Assembly: GCA_033485155.1 (NCBI GenBank)
Contig: JAWQJJ010000004.1
Coordinates: 1-64,000, forward strand
Reading direction: 5' to 3'
Origin: Methanomassiliicoccus sp.
Lineage (GTDB): Archaea > Thermoplasmatota > Thermoplasmata > Methanomassiliicoccales > Methanomassiliicoccaceae
Length of the DNA: 64,000 nt
A program made the translations under genes and the position numbers. Within the stretch, counting starts at the first letter, position 1; each line of letters opens with the position of its first letter. The notes under the pieces are model-generated. The model was not told the origin of the DNA and did not search any database. It saw only the letters and a list, made by a program, of their open reading frames with translations. Of the stretch, positions 53,201-60,985 are shown one piece after another.

Positions 53201-53257
53201 CGTTCACATCCCTAACCCTTACTGGGAAAGCATTATAAAGGGGGTTATATATAGTTA

Positions 53258-53273
53258 TTGCACAACCGTGCAA
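53258..53273. promoter_or_regulatory. palindromic operator candidate before the sulfur-relay cluster
   Basis: ttgcac-aacc-gtgcaa is an inverted repeat with perfect 6-bp arms. It lies a few bases after a TATA-like gttatatatag (53244-53254) and about 20 bases before the tusA-like ATG, so a bound regulator would block initiation. The divergent TrmB-type gene is the obvious candidate. Confidence 0.6.
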
Positions 53274-53293
53274 AACCGATAGGAGAGAACGAA

Positions 53294-53518
53294 ATGGTTG
53301 AGACATTGGACGTTAAAGGAATGATGTGCCCGATGCCGATCGTGCAGCTCGCGAAGAAGATGAAGACCATGAAGATCGGGGACGAGGTGGACCTTATCGC
53401 CAGCGATATAGGTTCAAAGAACGATGTCCCGGCGTGGTGTCAGAGGACGGGGAACCAGTTGGTGGAGATGAAGGAGGGTAACGGGATCTTCACCTACCGA
53501 ATCAAGAAGCTGAAGTAA
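53294..53518 (+). CDS. tusA: TusA-type sulfur carrier protein
   Basis: The 74-residue protein has the family's CPxP signature, TLDVKGMMCPMPIVQLAKKMK, with the sulfur-accepting Cys near residue 12. It carries persulfide sulfur for tRNA thiolation, Fe-S work or molybdenum cofactor. The ATG at 53294 has a taggaga site and the operator and TATA box upstream. The frame opening at 53258 is not needed. It heads a cluster of four DsrE-type genes. Confidence 0.9.
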   Translation: MVETLDVKGMMCPMPIVQLAKKMKTMKIGDEVDLIASDIGSKNDVPAWCQRTGNQLVEMKEGNGIFTYRIKKLK

Positions 53519-53599
53519 GAACAGTAGGGAACGATTCGGCCGGTTCATCGGGTCAGAAATTTGATTGAAGATCGTAGTTCAAGCAAACGAGGTGATCAT

Positions 53600-54010
53600 G
53601 TGGCAGACACAAAGAAACTAGTGATCGTAGTGTCCGAAGGCACATTCGACAAGGGCATGATGGCATTGATGATCGCCAACACTGCCGCCAGCATGGGTAT
53701 GGAGGCGCATATATTCTTCACGTTCTTCGGGCTTAACCTCCTGAAAAAGGGGACCAAGCCCAAACTGCCGGGTATCTACAGGCTATTTACCGGGACGTTC
53801 ATAAAGCGCATGGCCAAGGGCGGGGTAGTGAACTACCCTGAGCAGCTGGCCATGGCCGCCGACCTTGGCGTCAGCCTGTACGCTTGCAGCACGACCATGT
53901 CCCTCCTGCAGATCAAGCAGAGCGACCTGGTGGATGGAGTGAAGGTCATCGGGGCTGCCGGATTCCTCGACATCGCCGCCGATACGGACATGCAGTTCTT
54001 CGTAGGCTGA
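53600..54010 (+). CDS. DsrE-family protein (peroxiredoxin-like DsrE/F superfamily)
   Basis: This 136-residue protein (KLVIVVSEGTFDKGMMALMIANTAASMGMEAHIFFTFFGLNLLKKG, later LYACSTTMSLLQIKQSDL) belongs to the large DsrE superfamily, with a Cys near residue 96 (ACSTTM) that could carry sulfur. The GTG at 53600 after gaggtgatcat is preferred over the frame opening at 53561. It is the second gene of the cluster. The exact partner is unknown. Confidence 0.8.
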   Translation: MADTKKLVIVVSEGTFDKGMMALMIANTAASMGMEAHIFFTFFGLNLLKKGTKPKLPGIYRLFTGTFIKRMAKGGVVNYPEQLAMAADLGVSLYACSTTMSLLQIKQSDLVDGVKVIGAAGFLDIAADTDMQFFVG

Positions 54011-54018
54011 GGATCAAC

Positions 54019-54321
54019 ATGTCATCCACTCTGTTCATATTGTTGAAATCGCCCCATGAGTACCACGACCTGGACGCGGTAGCGGCCTTGGGAGGCGATG
54101 ACCGCATTGGCGTCCTCTTGTTCGAGGACGCCACGCTCTTCACGGTCCTCGCGGACCGGCGGGAGGAAATCGTCGATGTGGCCGACGAGGTCTACGTCAT
54201 GGAGGACGACCTGGAGGCCCGCGGCTTCAAGGGGAGGGCGGGCAAGGGCTTCGAGGTTATTAATTACCCGAGGGCGGTCGATCTCATCATGAACGAATAC
54301 GACCAGACCATAACTTTGTGA
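54019..54321 (+). CDS. TusB/DsrH-like protein
   Basis: The 100-residue protein (STLFILLKSPHEYHDLDAVAALGGDDRIGVLLFEDATLFTVL) matches the TusB/DsrH fold, the smallest subunit of the TusBCD sulfur-transfer complex. Its ATG at 54019 lies eight bases past the previous stop. The frame itself runs farther upstream, inside the earlier gene. Position between the DsrE-like gene and the TusD- and TusC-like genes supports the call. Confidence 0.75.
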   Translation: MSSTLFILLKSPHEYHDLDAVAALGGDDRIGVLLFEDATLFTVLADRREEIVDVADEVYVMEDDLEARGFKGRAGKGFEVINYPRAVDLIMNEYDQTITL

Positions 54322-54330
54322 GGCTTGGAC

Positions 54331-54687
54331 ATGGGAACTATGTGCATTCAGCTGCGTTCGGGAACGATGATGAACATGGACACCAACGTCGTCGTCAAGC
54401 TGGCGAGGGCGGCCATGGACAAGGGCCACAAGGTGAAGATTTTCGGTTATGGTGAGGGGATCACCCTCATCAAGGCCGGCCAGGACCCCAAGCGCTTCCC
54501 CAACGTTGGTAACGAGTTGGCGAAGATGGTAAAGGAGGGCCTGGAGGTCGTGGTGTGCGAGACCTGCTGCCATGCCCGGGGCGTGCGCCGGGGAGAGGAG
54601 ATCGAGGGGACGAAGATCGGAAGCATTACCAACGACTTCTCCCGCATGGCGTCCGAGTCGGACCGCCTGGTGACGATCGCGAGGTGA
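54331..54687 (+). CDS. TusD/DsrE-like protein
   Basis: The 118-residue protein (CIQLRSGTMMNMDTNVVVKLARAAMDKGHKVKIFGYGEG, then VVVCETCCHARGV) has the DsrE fold with cysteines in CETCC in the position where TusD carries its sulfur-transfer Cys. ATG 54331 follows gtgagg. Third of the Tus/Dsr set. In bacteria the TusBCD complex passes sulfur to tRNA thiolation enzymes. Confidence 0.75.
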   Translation: MGTMCIQLRSGTMMNMDTNVVVKLARAAMDKGHKVKIFGYGEGITLIKAGQDPKRFPNVGNELAKMVKEGLEVVVCETCCHARGVRRGEEIEGTKIGSITNDFSRMASESDRLVTIAR

Positions 54688-54691
54688 GATC

Positions 54692-55051
54692 ATGGCCGAG
54701 AGTTTGTTGGTACTCATAACCAAACCGCCGTACGGGCTGGAGGAAGCGTTCGCCGGGGCCAGGCTGGCCCTGGGAGGCAAGGTCAGCGGGATCATGGACA
54801 ACTCCAACTTATTGCTGATGGGCGATGGTACGCTCAACGCCCTGGAGACCCAGAGCCCCGGAGCGGTCGGCATGCCGTCGAACCTGGAGGCGTTGCAGGA
54901 TATCATAGACCTCGATGGGTCCGTGTACTGCGTGGAGCCGGACCTGAGGGCCAGGGCGGGCGACATGAAGGTCCTAGAGGGAGTGAAACTGATCTCGTGG
55001 GAGGAAGCGCGGGCCGTCGTAAAGGCGCACCAGCTGGTCAATACCTTCTGA
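54692..55051 (+). CDS. TusC/DsrF-like protein
   Basis: The 119-residue protein (LLVLITKPPYGLEEAFAGARLALGG, then VYCVEPDLRARAGD) matches the TusC/DsrF fold: KPPYG is the conserved start of this family. It follows the TusD-like gene by four bases. With TusA, TusB-like and TusD-like genes upstream, a full sulfur-relay set is encoded. The stop is followed by a T-rich stretch and then arcS. Confidence 0.8.
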   Translation: MAESLLVLITKPPYGLEEAFAGARLALGGKVSGIMDNSNLLLMGDGTLNALETQSPGAVGMPSNLEALQDIIDLDGSVYCVEPDLRARAGDMKVLEGVKLISWEEARAVVKAHQLVNTF

Positions 55052-55097
55052 AACCCCTTCCCCCATTGTTTTTTAAGGTCAAGTTCAATCCACGTGC

Positions 55098-56816
55098 ATG
55101 CTCGACGTCACCGACCGCTCTGGCCCGGCCCGCACAGGACGCTGGACCGCCGGACCGACCAAGGTCGAATTCCCCAATATCCTGTTCCGCGATTCACCGT
55201 TGTACTCAGCGCCCCCGTACGCCGAGCTGACCGTCACCGGAGGGAAGCGGACCGAGGTGAGGAGCAAGGACGGCGGGGAACTGGCGAGCTTCGGACAGAC
55301 CATCATTCGGCCGCTGGACGCGTTGAAGGAGGCTACGGTCGAGGAGGGCACCAATGCCATCGTGGTGCGCGGACGGCCCGCATCGTTGTCGGGGCGTCCC
55401 GAGGAGATCGTCGTCCTGGGCAACGCCTTCGAACTCCGGCGGGACGCTCGCGTGTTCGTGGATACTGTGGTCGCGCTGCGTGAGGCCGCGGGCGCGGACA
55501 AGCTCATCTACGCCCCCGGGCTGATGGAGCCGTCCAACTTGGCCCTGCTCACCTACCTGGGCATCGACCTTTTCGACTCGACTCTGCCGCTTTACCAGTC
55601 GGCCCGGAGGAGACTGCTGCTGACCGAGGGTTCGATGACGGTGGAGGACGGCAGCTGGCTGGCGGGAGCCGATGGGGCGGGGACCCACAATCTGGAGGCT
55701 GCGTGGAGGGAGCTGCAATTGGTGCGGCACATGGTGAGGATCGGTAGGCTGCGGGAGCTGGTGGAGACCAGGGTCAATGCCAGCCCGTGGATGGTGGCCG
55801 CGCTGAGAGTCCTGGATCTGCGGCACTACGAGTACCAGGAGAAGCGCTGGCCTGTCGTCGGCCCAAGGTTCTACGCCAATTCCAAAGCCTCCCTGTTCCG
55901 CCCGGACGTATGGCGCTTCCGCCGCCGCATCATCGGGAGATGGAAGCCAGGTGCTCACAAGAAGGTCCTCCTGCTCATCCCCTGCTCGGCCAAGAAGCCT
56001 TACTTCACATCTAAGAGTCACCGGATGTTCGAAGAGGTGCTCCTCTCCGTTCCCAACTCCAGCGTGGTGCAGGAACTGATCATCACCTCCCCCCTGGGAG
56101 CGGTGCCCCGGGAGCTGGAGCTATTCTATCCCGCGGCCCAGTACGACATACCGGTAACCGGCAATTGGGACCGCGAGGAGGTCAGCATGATCCAGGAGCT
56201 GGTCGTCCACGCGGCATCCTTCGGGTTCTCGAAGATAATATCCCACCTGGGGAGCGAGAGCGGGTTCGTGGGCGAGGTCGTCGACTGCGTGGACACCACC
56301 CAGGGCTCGGGGACGACAACCCCCGAAGCATTGGAGGGCCTGCGCAAGGAGCTGGAGGAAGCATGCGGGAATGTAGAGAAGGTCCCCCGGGCGGTGGACC
56401 GGGTCGAGCTCATGCGGTCCCAGGCCAGGTATCAGTTTGGGGAAGAGGGGGCAGCCCTGCTGGACGGATGCTCGGTGATGGGCAAGTATCCTTACCTCAA
56501 GTTCCTGCGGGGGGACGTGCAGCTCGGAATGCTGACGCCGGAGCGGGGTATGCTCTCCCTAACCATGGACGGGGGAAAGGTGCTGATGGACAATGGCATC
56601 GCCACGGTGGAAATGGGCGACTTCGACCTGAGCGGCAACCTGTTCGCGGTAGGGGTGACCGGGGCGGACCACCGCATCCGGACCGGAGACGAGGTGGCCA
56701 TCGTGCGCAATGGCGAATTGGAAGGTGTCGGAGTGGCCTCGATGTCGGGGGAAGAGATGGTGCAGAGCCGGAGGGGCGAGGCGGTCCGCATCCGGCACAA
56801 GAGGAAGCGGAAGTAG
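55098..56816 (+). CDS. arcS: archaeosine synthase (TgtA2/ArcS family)
   Basis: The 572-residue protein belongs to the archaeosine (G+) synthesis family, which modifies preQ0 at position 15 of tRNA. An N-terminal TGT-like half (VVLGNAFELRRDARVFVDTV, APGLMEPSNLALLTYLGIDLFDST) is followed by the DUF5591 core. That core has the signature PCSAKKPYFTSKSHRMFEEV near residue 295. A C-terminal PUA domain (MDNGIATVEMGDFDLSGNLFAVGVTGADHRIRTGDEVAIV) binds tRNA. It begins 46 bases after the sulfur-relay cluster on the same strand, so a shared transcript is possible. Confidence 0.85.
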   Translation: MLDVTDRSGPARTGRWTAGPTKVEFPNILFRDSPLYSAPPYAELTVTGGKRTEVRSKDGGELASFGQTIIRPLDALKEATVEEGTNAIVVRGRPASLSGRPEEIVVLGNAFELRRDARVFVDTVVALREAAGADKLIYAPGLMEPSNLALLTYLGIDLFDSTLPLYQSARRRLLLTEGSMTVEDGSWLAGADGAGTHNLEAAWRELQLVRHMVRIGRLRELVETRVNASPWMVAALRVLDLRHYEYQEKRWPVVGPRFYANSKASLFRPDVWRFRRRIIGRWKPGAHKKVLLLIPCSAKKPYFTSKSHRMFEEVLLSVPNSSVVQELIITSPLGAVPRELELFYPAAQYDIPVTGNWDREEVSMIQELVVHAASFGFSKIISHLGSESGFVGEVVDCVDTTQGSGTTTPEALEGLRKELEEACGNVEKVPRAVDRVELMRSQARYQFGEEGAALLDGCSVMGKYPYLKFLRGDVQLGMLTPERGMLSLTMDGGKVLMDNGIATVEMGDFDLSGNLFAVGVTGADHRIRTGDEVAIVRNGELEGVGVASMSGEEMVQSRRGEAVRIRHKRKRK

Positions 56817-56933
56817 CCACTTTCAAACTTCCACCTTGCTTGCCAGGTATATGCTATCTAGTTAGATTTTCACCCACCTCCCGCCGTCGAGAATATAAAA
56901 ACGGGTGCTGTTCACAGTAACAGTGATGTGACA

Positions 56934-57128
56934 ATGCTCACCGACGTGGAGGATAACAGTTGGGAGGAGGTCTACCGCGCCAACGGGGTGCGTTGTGACA
57001 TCGAGGAAGATGTGTCATCCCAAAGCGAGCCAGGGGTTTGCCCGACCCCTCTCGCAAATCCCTTCTTCTATGGCGACCGGGTCAAGGTCGAAATGAATTA
57101 TATTGTGACGCTCGAGGCCTTCGCCTAG
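56934..57128 (+). CDS. possible small protein, unrecognised
   Basis: A 64-codon frame (MLTDVEDNSWEEVYRANGVRCDIEEDVSS) starts about 40 bases after a TATA-like atataaaaacg at 56890-56902. It is acidic at the N-terminus and has no known family. A minus-strand frame (57015-57203) covers part of it. The remainder of 56817-57247 shows nothing else. Confidence 0.3.
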   Translation: MLTDVEDNSWEEVYRANGVRCDIEEDVSSQSEPGVCPTPLANPFFYGDRVKVEMNYIVTLEAFA

Positions 57129-57247
57129 GTATCGCTCACCATCGATGGCGGCTTTTATCAATGGGCCCATCACTGACGGCTCGACCCCATTTTTGGAAAA
57201 CATAGATTCTATAGGACCTCTATTTTAGACATGGAGTTCGAACGGCG

Positions 57248-59464
57248 ATGGATCGGTCGAGCTTCAGGATAGAGAAGATGGAGAACGGCCCCCCGATGTT
57301 GCAGTCCGATCCGATCAACGGTCCAGGAGATAAAGTCGACGAGGGCATCTGGATCCTCGACCCGGGTGGCCGCATCGGCCTTGTGAACGATCGCGGCGCT
57401 GCTCTCCTCGGATACGATCCTCAGGAAATGACTGGTCGCCCGGTCTCCGATTTCCTGGCCCCTGTGGAGCGTCCAGGCCTGCGCGAACGGCCGGGCTGCC
57501 AGGAGGTCAGGGCGCGTCGCAAGGACGGTTCTGGTATCTGGATATCATATCGATCATCGCCCCTCTTGAGCGAGGGCGGTCGTCTCGGAGGCACGCTGGT
57601 GGCGCTCAGGGAGGTCCCCGCGAGCCCTGGGCCAGAGGGCCCGTATGAGGGTGAGGCCCGGTACCGATCTCTGTTTAACAACCTTACCGAGGCCTTCCAG
57701 GTGGTGGAGGTAATCTTCGAGGAAGGGAAGCCGGTTGACTACCGGTACCGGGAGGTGAACCCAGCCTTCGAGAGGCTGACGGGAAAGGGCCGGGAGCAAC
57801 TCATCGGCCATACCGTCAGGGAGATCTTCGGCATGGTGGAGGACCGCTGGTTGGATACATATGCCCGAATCGTGCGGACCGGGGAGCCAGAGACCTTCGA
57901 GGAATATGGAGCAGCACTCGGCATGTGGTATGAAGTCCATGCCTGGAAGGCGGGACGCGGGCAATGTGCCAACACCTTCTCGGACATCACCGAGCGCAAG
58001 AGGATGGAGGAAACCCTTCGCGAGAGCGAGACAAGGTACCGATCATTGTTCGAAAGCCTCCATGAGGGAGTGTCCCTGCAGAGGTACATCCTTGATGATC
58101 ACGGAGAAGTCATCGACTGGACCATCCTCAAGGTCAACCCGGCAATGGAGAGGGCCCTAAGGAAGAGCAGGGACGAGATGGAGGGCCGCAATTTCTCGGA
58201 TTTCTACGGCAGCGCCATGCCCTTCTTTCTCCCATTCGTGCGCAAGGTCAGGGCGAGCGGAGAGCCCATTACCATCGAGCACTTTGTGAAGCTATCGAAC
58301 CGCTACTATCTCAACGTCATCGTGCCGCTGGATCGGGACAGCTTCCTTCTCTCGATCGTGGATATCACTGAGGTCAAGGTGTCGGAGGAGGCGATGAGGC
58401 GCGCCGAGGAGCGCTTACGCTTCCACGTCGAGAACGCCCCTCAGGCGGTCATCGAGTGGGACGCCGACTTCGTGGTCACCCGGTGGGCCGGTGAGGCGGA
58501 GAGAATGTTCGGCTGGACCGCCGAGGAGACCATCGGCAAGAGGATCATGGAACTGGGAATAGTCTACCCCGAGGACCTTACCATCGTCGAGAGTGCCATG
58601 TCGAGGCTCACCGACAGGGCCAGCACCAAGGTCGTCTCTTCCAACCGCAACCTCACCAAGGGCGGCCAGGTGATCTACTGCACCTGGTACAACACTGTGT
58701 TCGGGAACGAGAGCGGCAAGATGGTGTCAGTGCTGTCCCTGGTAGTTGACAACACTGCCAGGGTAAAGGCGGAGGAGGAGCTTAGGAGGTCGAACGCCGA
58801 GCTGCAGTTGTTCGCCTATGTGGCGAGCCACGACATGCAGGAGCCGCTGCGCATGGTGACCAGTTACATCGACCTCCTGGAACACCGGTACGGACAGGAG
58901 CTCAGTCCTCGGGCCAGGGAGTACATGGCCTACGCAGTAAGGGGCGCCCAGAGGATGAGGGACCTGGTTAACGACCTGCTCGCCTATTCGCGAGTGGACA
59001 TGGCCACCAAGCCATATGCGCGAGTGGACCTGAACGAGGTGATGGGGGAGGTGGTCGAGCACCTTCGAGAAGCTATCGCCAGCAACGGCGCGGAGGTCGC
59101 GGTCGAGAGACTGCCAACCGTCTGGGCCGACCGAACGCAGATGGGCCAGGTGCTACAGAACCTGGTGAGCAACGCCATCAAGTTCCACGGGGCCGCCCCA
59201 CCTCGAGTACAGGTCTTCGCCTATCTCCGTGGCGAGGAGTGGGTCATGGGCGTACGGGACAATGGCATCGGCATCGACCCCAAGTACGCCGAGAAGCTGT
59301 TCAACATGTTCCAGCGGCTCCACACCCACGACGAGTATCCCGGCACCGGGATCGGCCTGGCGATCAGCAGGAAGATCGTAGAGCGTCACGGCGGCCGTAT
59401 CTGGTTCGAGAGCGAGCCAGGCAAGGGAAGCACATTCTTCTTCAGCATCCCGATGAGCGCTTGA
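57248..59464 (+). CDS. multi-PAS sensor histidine kinase
   Basis: The 738-residue protein has no clear membrane helix and is probably cytoplasmic. It holds four PAS or PAS-like domains, at about residues 28-120, 138-250, 258-375 and 385-505 (conserved starts such as GEARYRSLFNNLTEAF and SETRYRSLFESLHEGV). The kinase core follows: H box ASHDMQEPLRMV with His528, N box LQNLVSNAIKFHG, G1 VRDNGIGIDP and G2 GTGIGLAISRKIV. The HDMQEPLR form is common in methanogen kinases. No response regulator is adjacent, so its output is unknown. It could feed chemotaxis or transcription. Confidence 0.9.
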   Translation: MDRSSFRIEKMENGPPMLQSDPINGPGDKVDEGIWILDPGGRIGLVNDRGAALLGYDPQEMTGRPVSDFLAPVERPGLRERPGCQEVRARRKDGSGIWISYRSSPLLSEGGRLGGTLVALREVPASPGPEGPYEGEARYRSLFNNLTEAFQVVEVIFEEGKPVDYRYREVNPAFERLTGKGREQLIGHTVREIFGMVEDRWLDTYARIVRTGEPETFEEYGAALGMWYEVHAWKAGRGQCANTFSDITERKRMEETLRESETRYRSLFESLHEGVSLQRYILDDHGEVIDWTILKVNPAMERALRKSRDEMEGRNFSDFYGSAMPFFLPFVRKVRASGEPITIEHFVKLSNRYYLNVIVPLDRDSFLLSIVDITEVKVSEEAMRRAEERLRFHVENAPQAVIEWDADFVVTRWAGEAERMFGWTAEETIGKRIMELGIVYPEDLTIVESAMSRLTDRASTKVVSSNRNLTKGGQVIYCTWYNTVFGNESGKMVSVLSLVVDNTARVKAEEELRRSNAELQLFAYVASHDMQEPLRMVTSYIDLLEHRYGQELSPRAREYMAYAVRGAQRMRDLVNDLLAYSRVDMATKPYARVDLNEVMGEVVEHLREAIASNGAEVAVERLPTVWADRTQMGQVLQNLVSNAIKFHGAAPPRVQVFAYLRGEEWVMGVRDNGIGIDPKYAEKLFNMFQRLHTHDEYPGTGIGLAISRKIVERHGGRIWFESEPGKGSTFFFSIPMSA

Positions 59465-59515
59465 TGTCGCCGCTCCGTCGACAAACTCGAGAAGAAGTTA
59501 GATGTGGAAAAGAGT

Positions 59516-59587
59516 GCAGGTGCCGGGATTCGAACCCGGGCGTTTAGCTTGGAAGGCTAAAATCCTAACCAACTAGATTACACCTGC
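59516..59587 (-). tRNA. tRNA-Gly (anticodon TCC)
   Basis: The minus strand folds as a cloverleaf: acceptor GCAGGTG with CACCTGC, anticodon loop CTTCCAA giving TCC, and T loop TTCGAAT in the CCGGG stem. No CCA is encoded. A TATA-like ttttaaag lies about 25 bases upstream, near 59610. Confidence 0.95.
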
Positions 59588-59741
59588 GCGACACCCCCTA
59601 ACTCACTTCCCCTTTAAAATGGTTATTGAGCGCACACCCTCTGGCTCGTCCCCCTGCGGCTACATCGCTGGACCGCTAACAACGTCGGAGGGGGAACAAG
59701 GATATCTACGCGCATCGCCTTCCGCGTGGCCGGGTGACCGT

Positions 59742-60440
59742 GTGGCCGGGATCAAGGGAAAGGTCGTGCTAATCACTGGAGCGTCCGAGGGCATCGGGAG
59801 GGCGACCGCCGAGCTCTTCGGCAGGGAGGGCGCCAGGCTTGCGTTGGCCTCGCGGTCGGAAAGAAGGCTGGCAGAGCTTGCCGAATCTCTGGACGATGTG
59901 CTAACAATATCCGCGGATATGGCCCGACCGGAGGAGGTGCGGCACATGGTCCGCTACGCCCACCGTCACTTCGGAAGGCTGGACGTTCTCATCAACAACG
60001 CGGGCCAGGGCATGTATCGCCCGGTGGAAGAAATCGCCATTGAGGACCTCCGGCATCTGATGGACGTGAACCTCTACGGCCCGTTGGTGGCGATGCAGGA
60101 AGCGATACCGCTCATGCGGACCCAGGGCGGCGGGACCATAGTGAACGTCAGCTCGATCGTTTCGAAGAAGGCTCTCCCCCTGGTGGGAGGGTACGCGTCG
60201 ACGAAGTATGCGCTGAACGCCCTGTCGCTTACGGCGAGGAACGAGCTGGCCGGAGATGGCATCGTGGTGTCCGTGGTTCTGCCTAAAGCTACTGCGACGG
60301 ATTTCCCCCATCACACCATCCACACCGATGACGCACTGCAGGCGGTCCGGGGCGGTCTCAGAGATGTGGATTCCCCGGAGAAAGTGGCCCAGAGGATTTT
60401 GGAAGCCGCCGTCAGCGGGGAGGCCGAGGTGTACGTATGA
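59742..60440 (+). CDS. short-chain dehydrogenase/reductase
   Basis: The 232-residue protein is a classical SDR oxidoreductase using NAD(P). The dinucleotide loop is VVLITGASEGIGRATAELF, the NNAG motif is LDVLINNAGQGMYRP, and the active site is SSIVSKKALPLVGGYASTKYALNAL, with Ser, Tyr and Lys. The frame opens at 59619, but the GTG at 59742 directly before the SDR fold is the better start. Substrate unknown. The upstream neighbour is tRNA-Gly on the other strand. Confidence 0.85.
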   Translation: MAGIKGKVVLITGASEGIGRATAELFGREGARLALASRSERRLAELAESLDDVLTISADMARPEEVRHMVRYAHRHFGRLDVLINNAGQGMYRPVEEIAIEDLRHLMDVNLYGPLVAMQEAIPLMRTQGGGTIVNVSSIVSKKALPLVGGYASTKYALNALSLTARNELAGDGIVVSVVLPKATATDFPHHTIHTDDALQAVRGGLRDVDSPEKVAQRILEAAVSGEAEVYV

Positions 60441-60534
60441 TTACGTTAGTGTGAATAAGAAAGGGGGGAGAGGGAGCACCCCATCCCGTGCTCTCTCCAA
60501 AGGTGGCAGTCGTCGCTCTATGGTGATGAACGGT

Positions 60535-60738
60535 TCAGCTGTTTCCCATCCTTAACAGCTGCCCCTGTTCGATCTCGTCCAGGGCCTGGAGTGCGGCCAT
60601 CAATCCGCTGACGTTCTCGCCCTTGCTTCTCTTGTTCTCGGCAAGGGCCTTGAGATCGCCAACGGTATGAGATCTCATCCAAGCCTCGACCTCGGGATCG
60701 AAATCATCGTCACGGACCGAAGCGTGCCTTTTATTCAA
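60535..60738 (-). CDS. small hypothetical protein
   Basis: The 67-residue protein (MNKRHASVRDDDFDPEVEAWMRSHTVGDLKALAENKRSKGENVSGLMAALQALDEIEQG, read in parts) is charged and helical. The start would be a TTG at 60738. I recognise no family. The composition reads like real coding sequence. Confidence 0.45.
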   Translation of the reverse strand: MNKRHASVRDDDFDPEVEAWMRSHTVGDLKALAENKRSKGENVSGLMAALQALDEIEQGQLLRMGNS

Positions 60739-60985
60739 TGTTGCATCCCATCCGAAGATATTGCGTCCGACATCAGTCAGACATTCATCGGAACACCGCT
60801 CTCGCCTATATAAAAACTCGCCTACCGTCGGCGACTAACGATAACTACTACTACCCAGATGGTCTGTTGGGATACCGCCGGACCGGCAGTGTCCGACGAT
60901 TGGACGACGTTCTCGGCCAAAATGGTACTTTTAGAAAAGCCTTTTTATGCATATAGCACGATAGGCCGCCCAGTTAGGTGATGGG
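60739..60985 (+). other. intergenic region with promoter-like elements and small hairpin
   Basis: A TATA-like ctatataaaa is at 60805-60814, followed by a hairpin-forming tcgcctaccgtcggcga at 60819-60835. A second TATA-like tttttatgcat lies at about 60943-60953, before the TPR gene. The first could drive a short untranslated RNA. No gene is supported between them. Confidence 0.35.
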
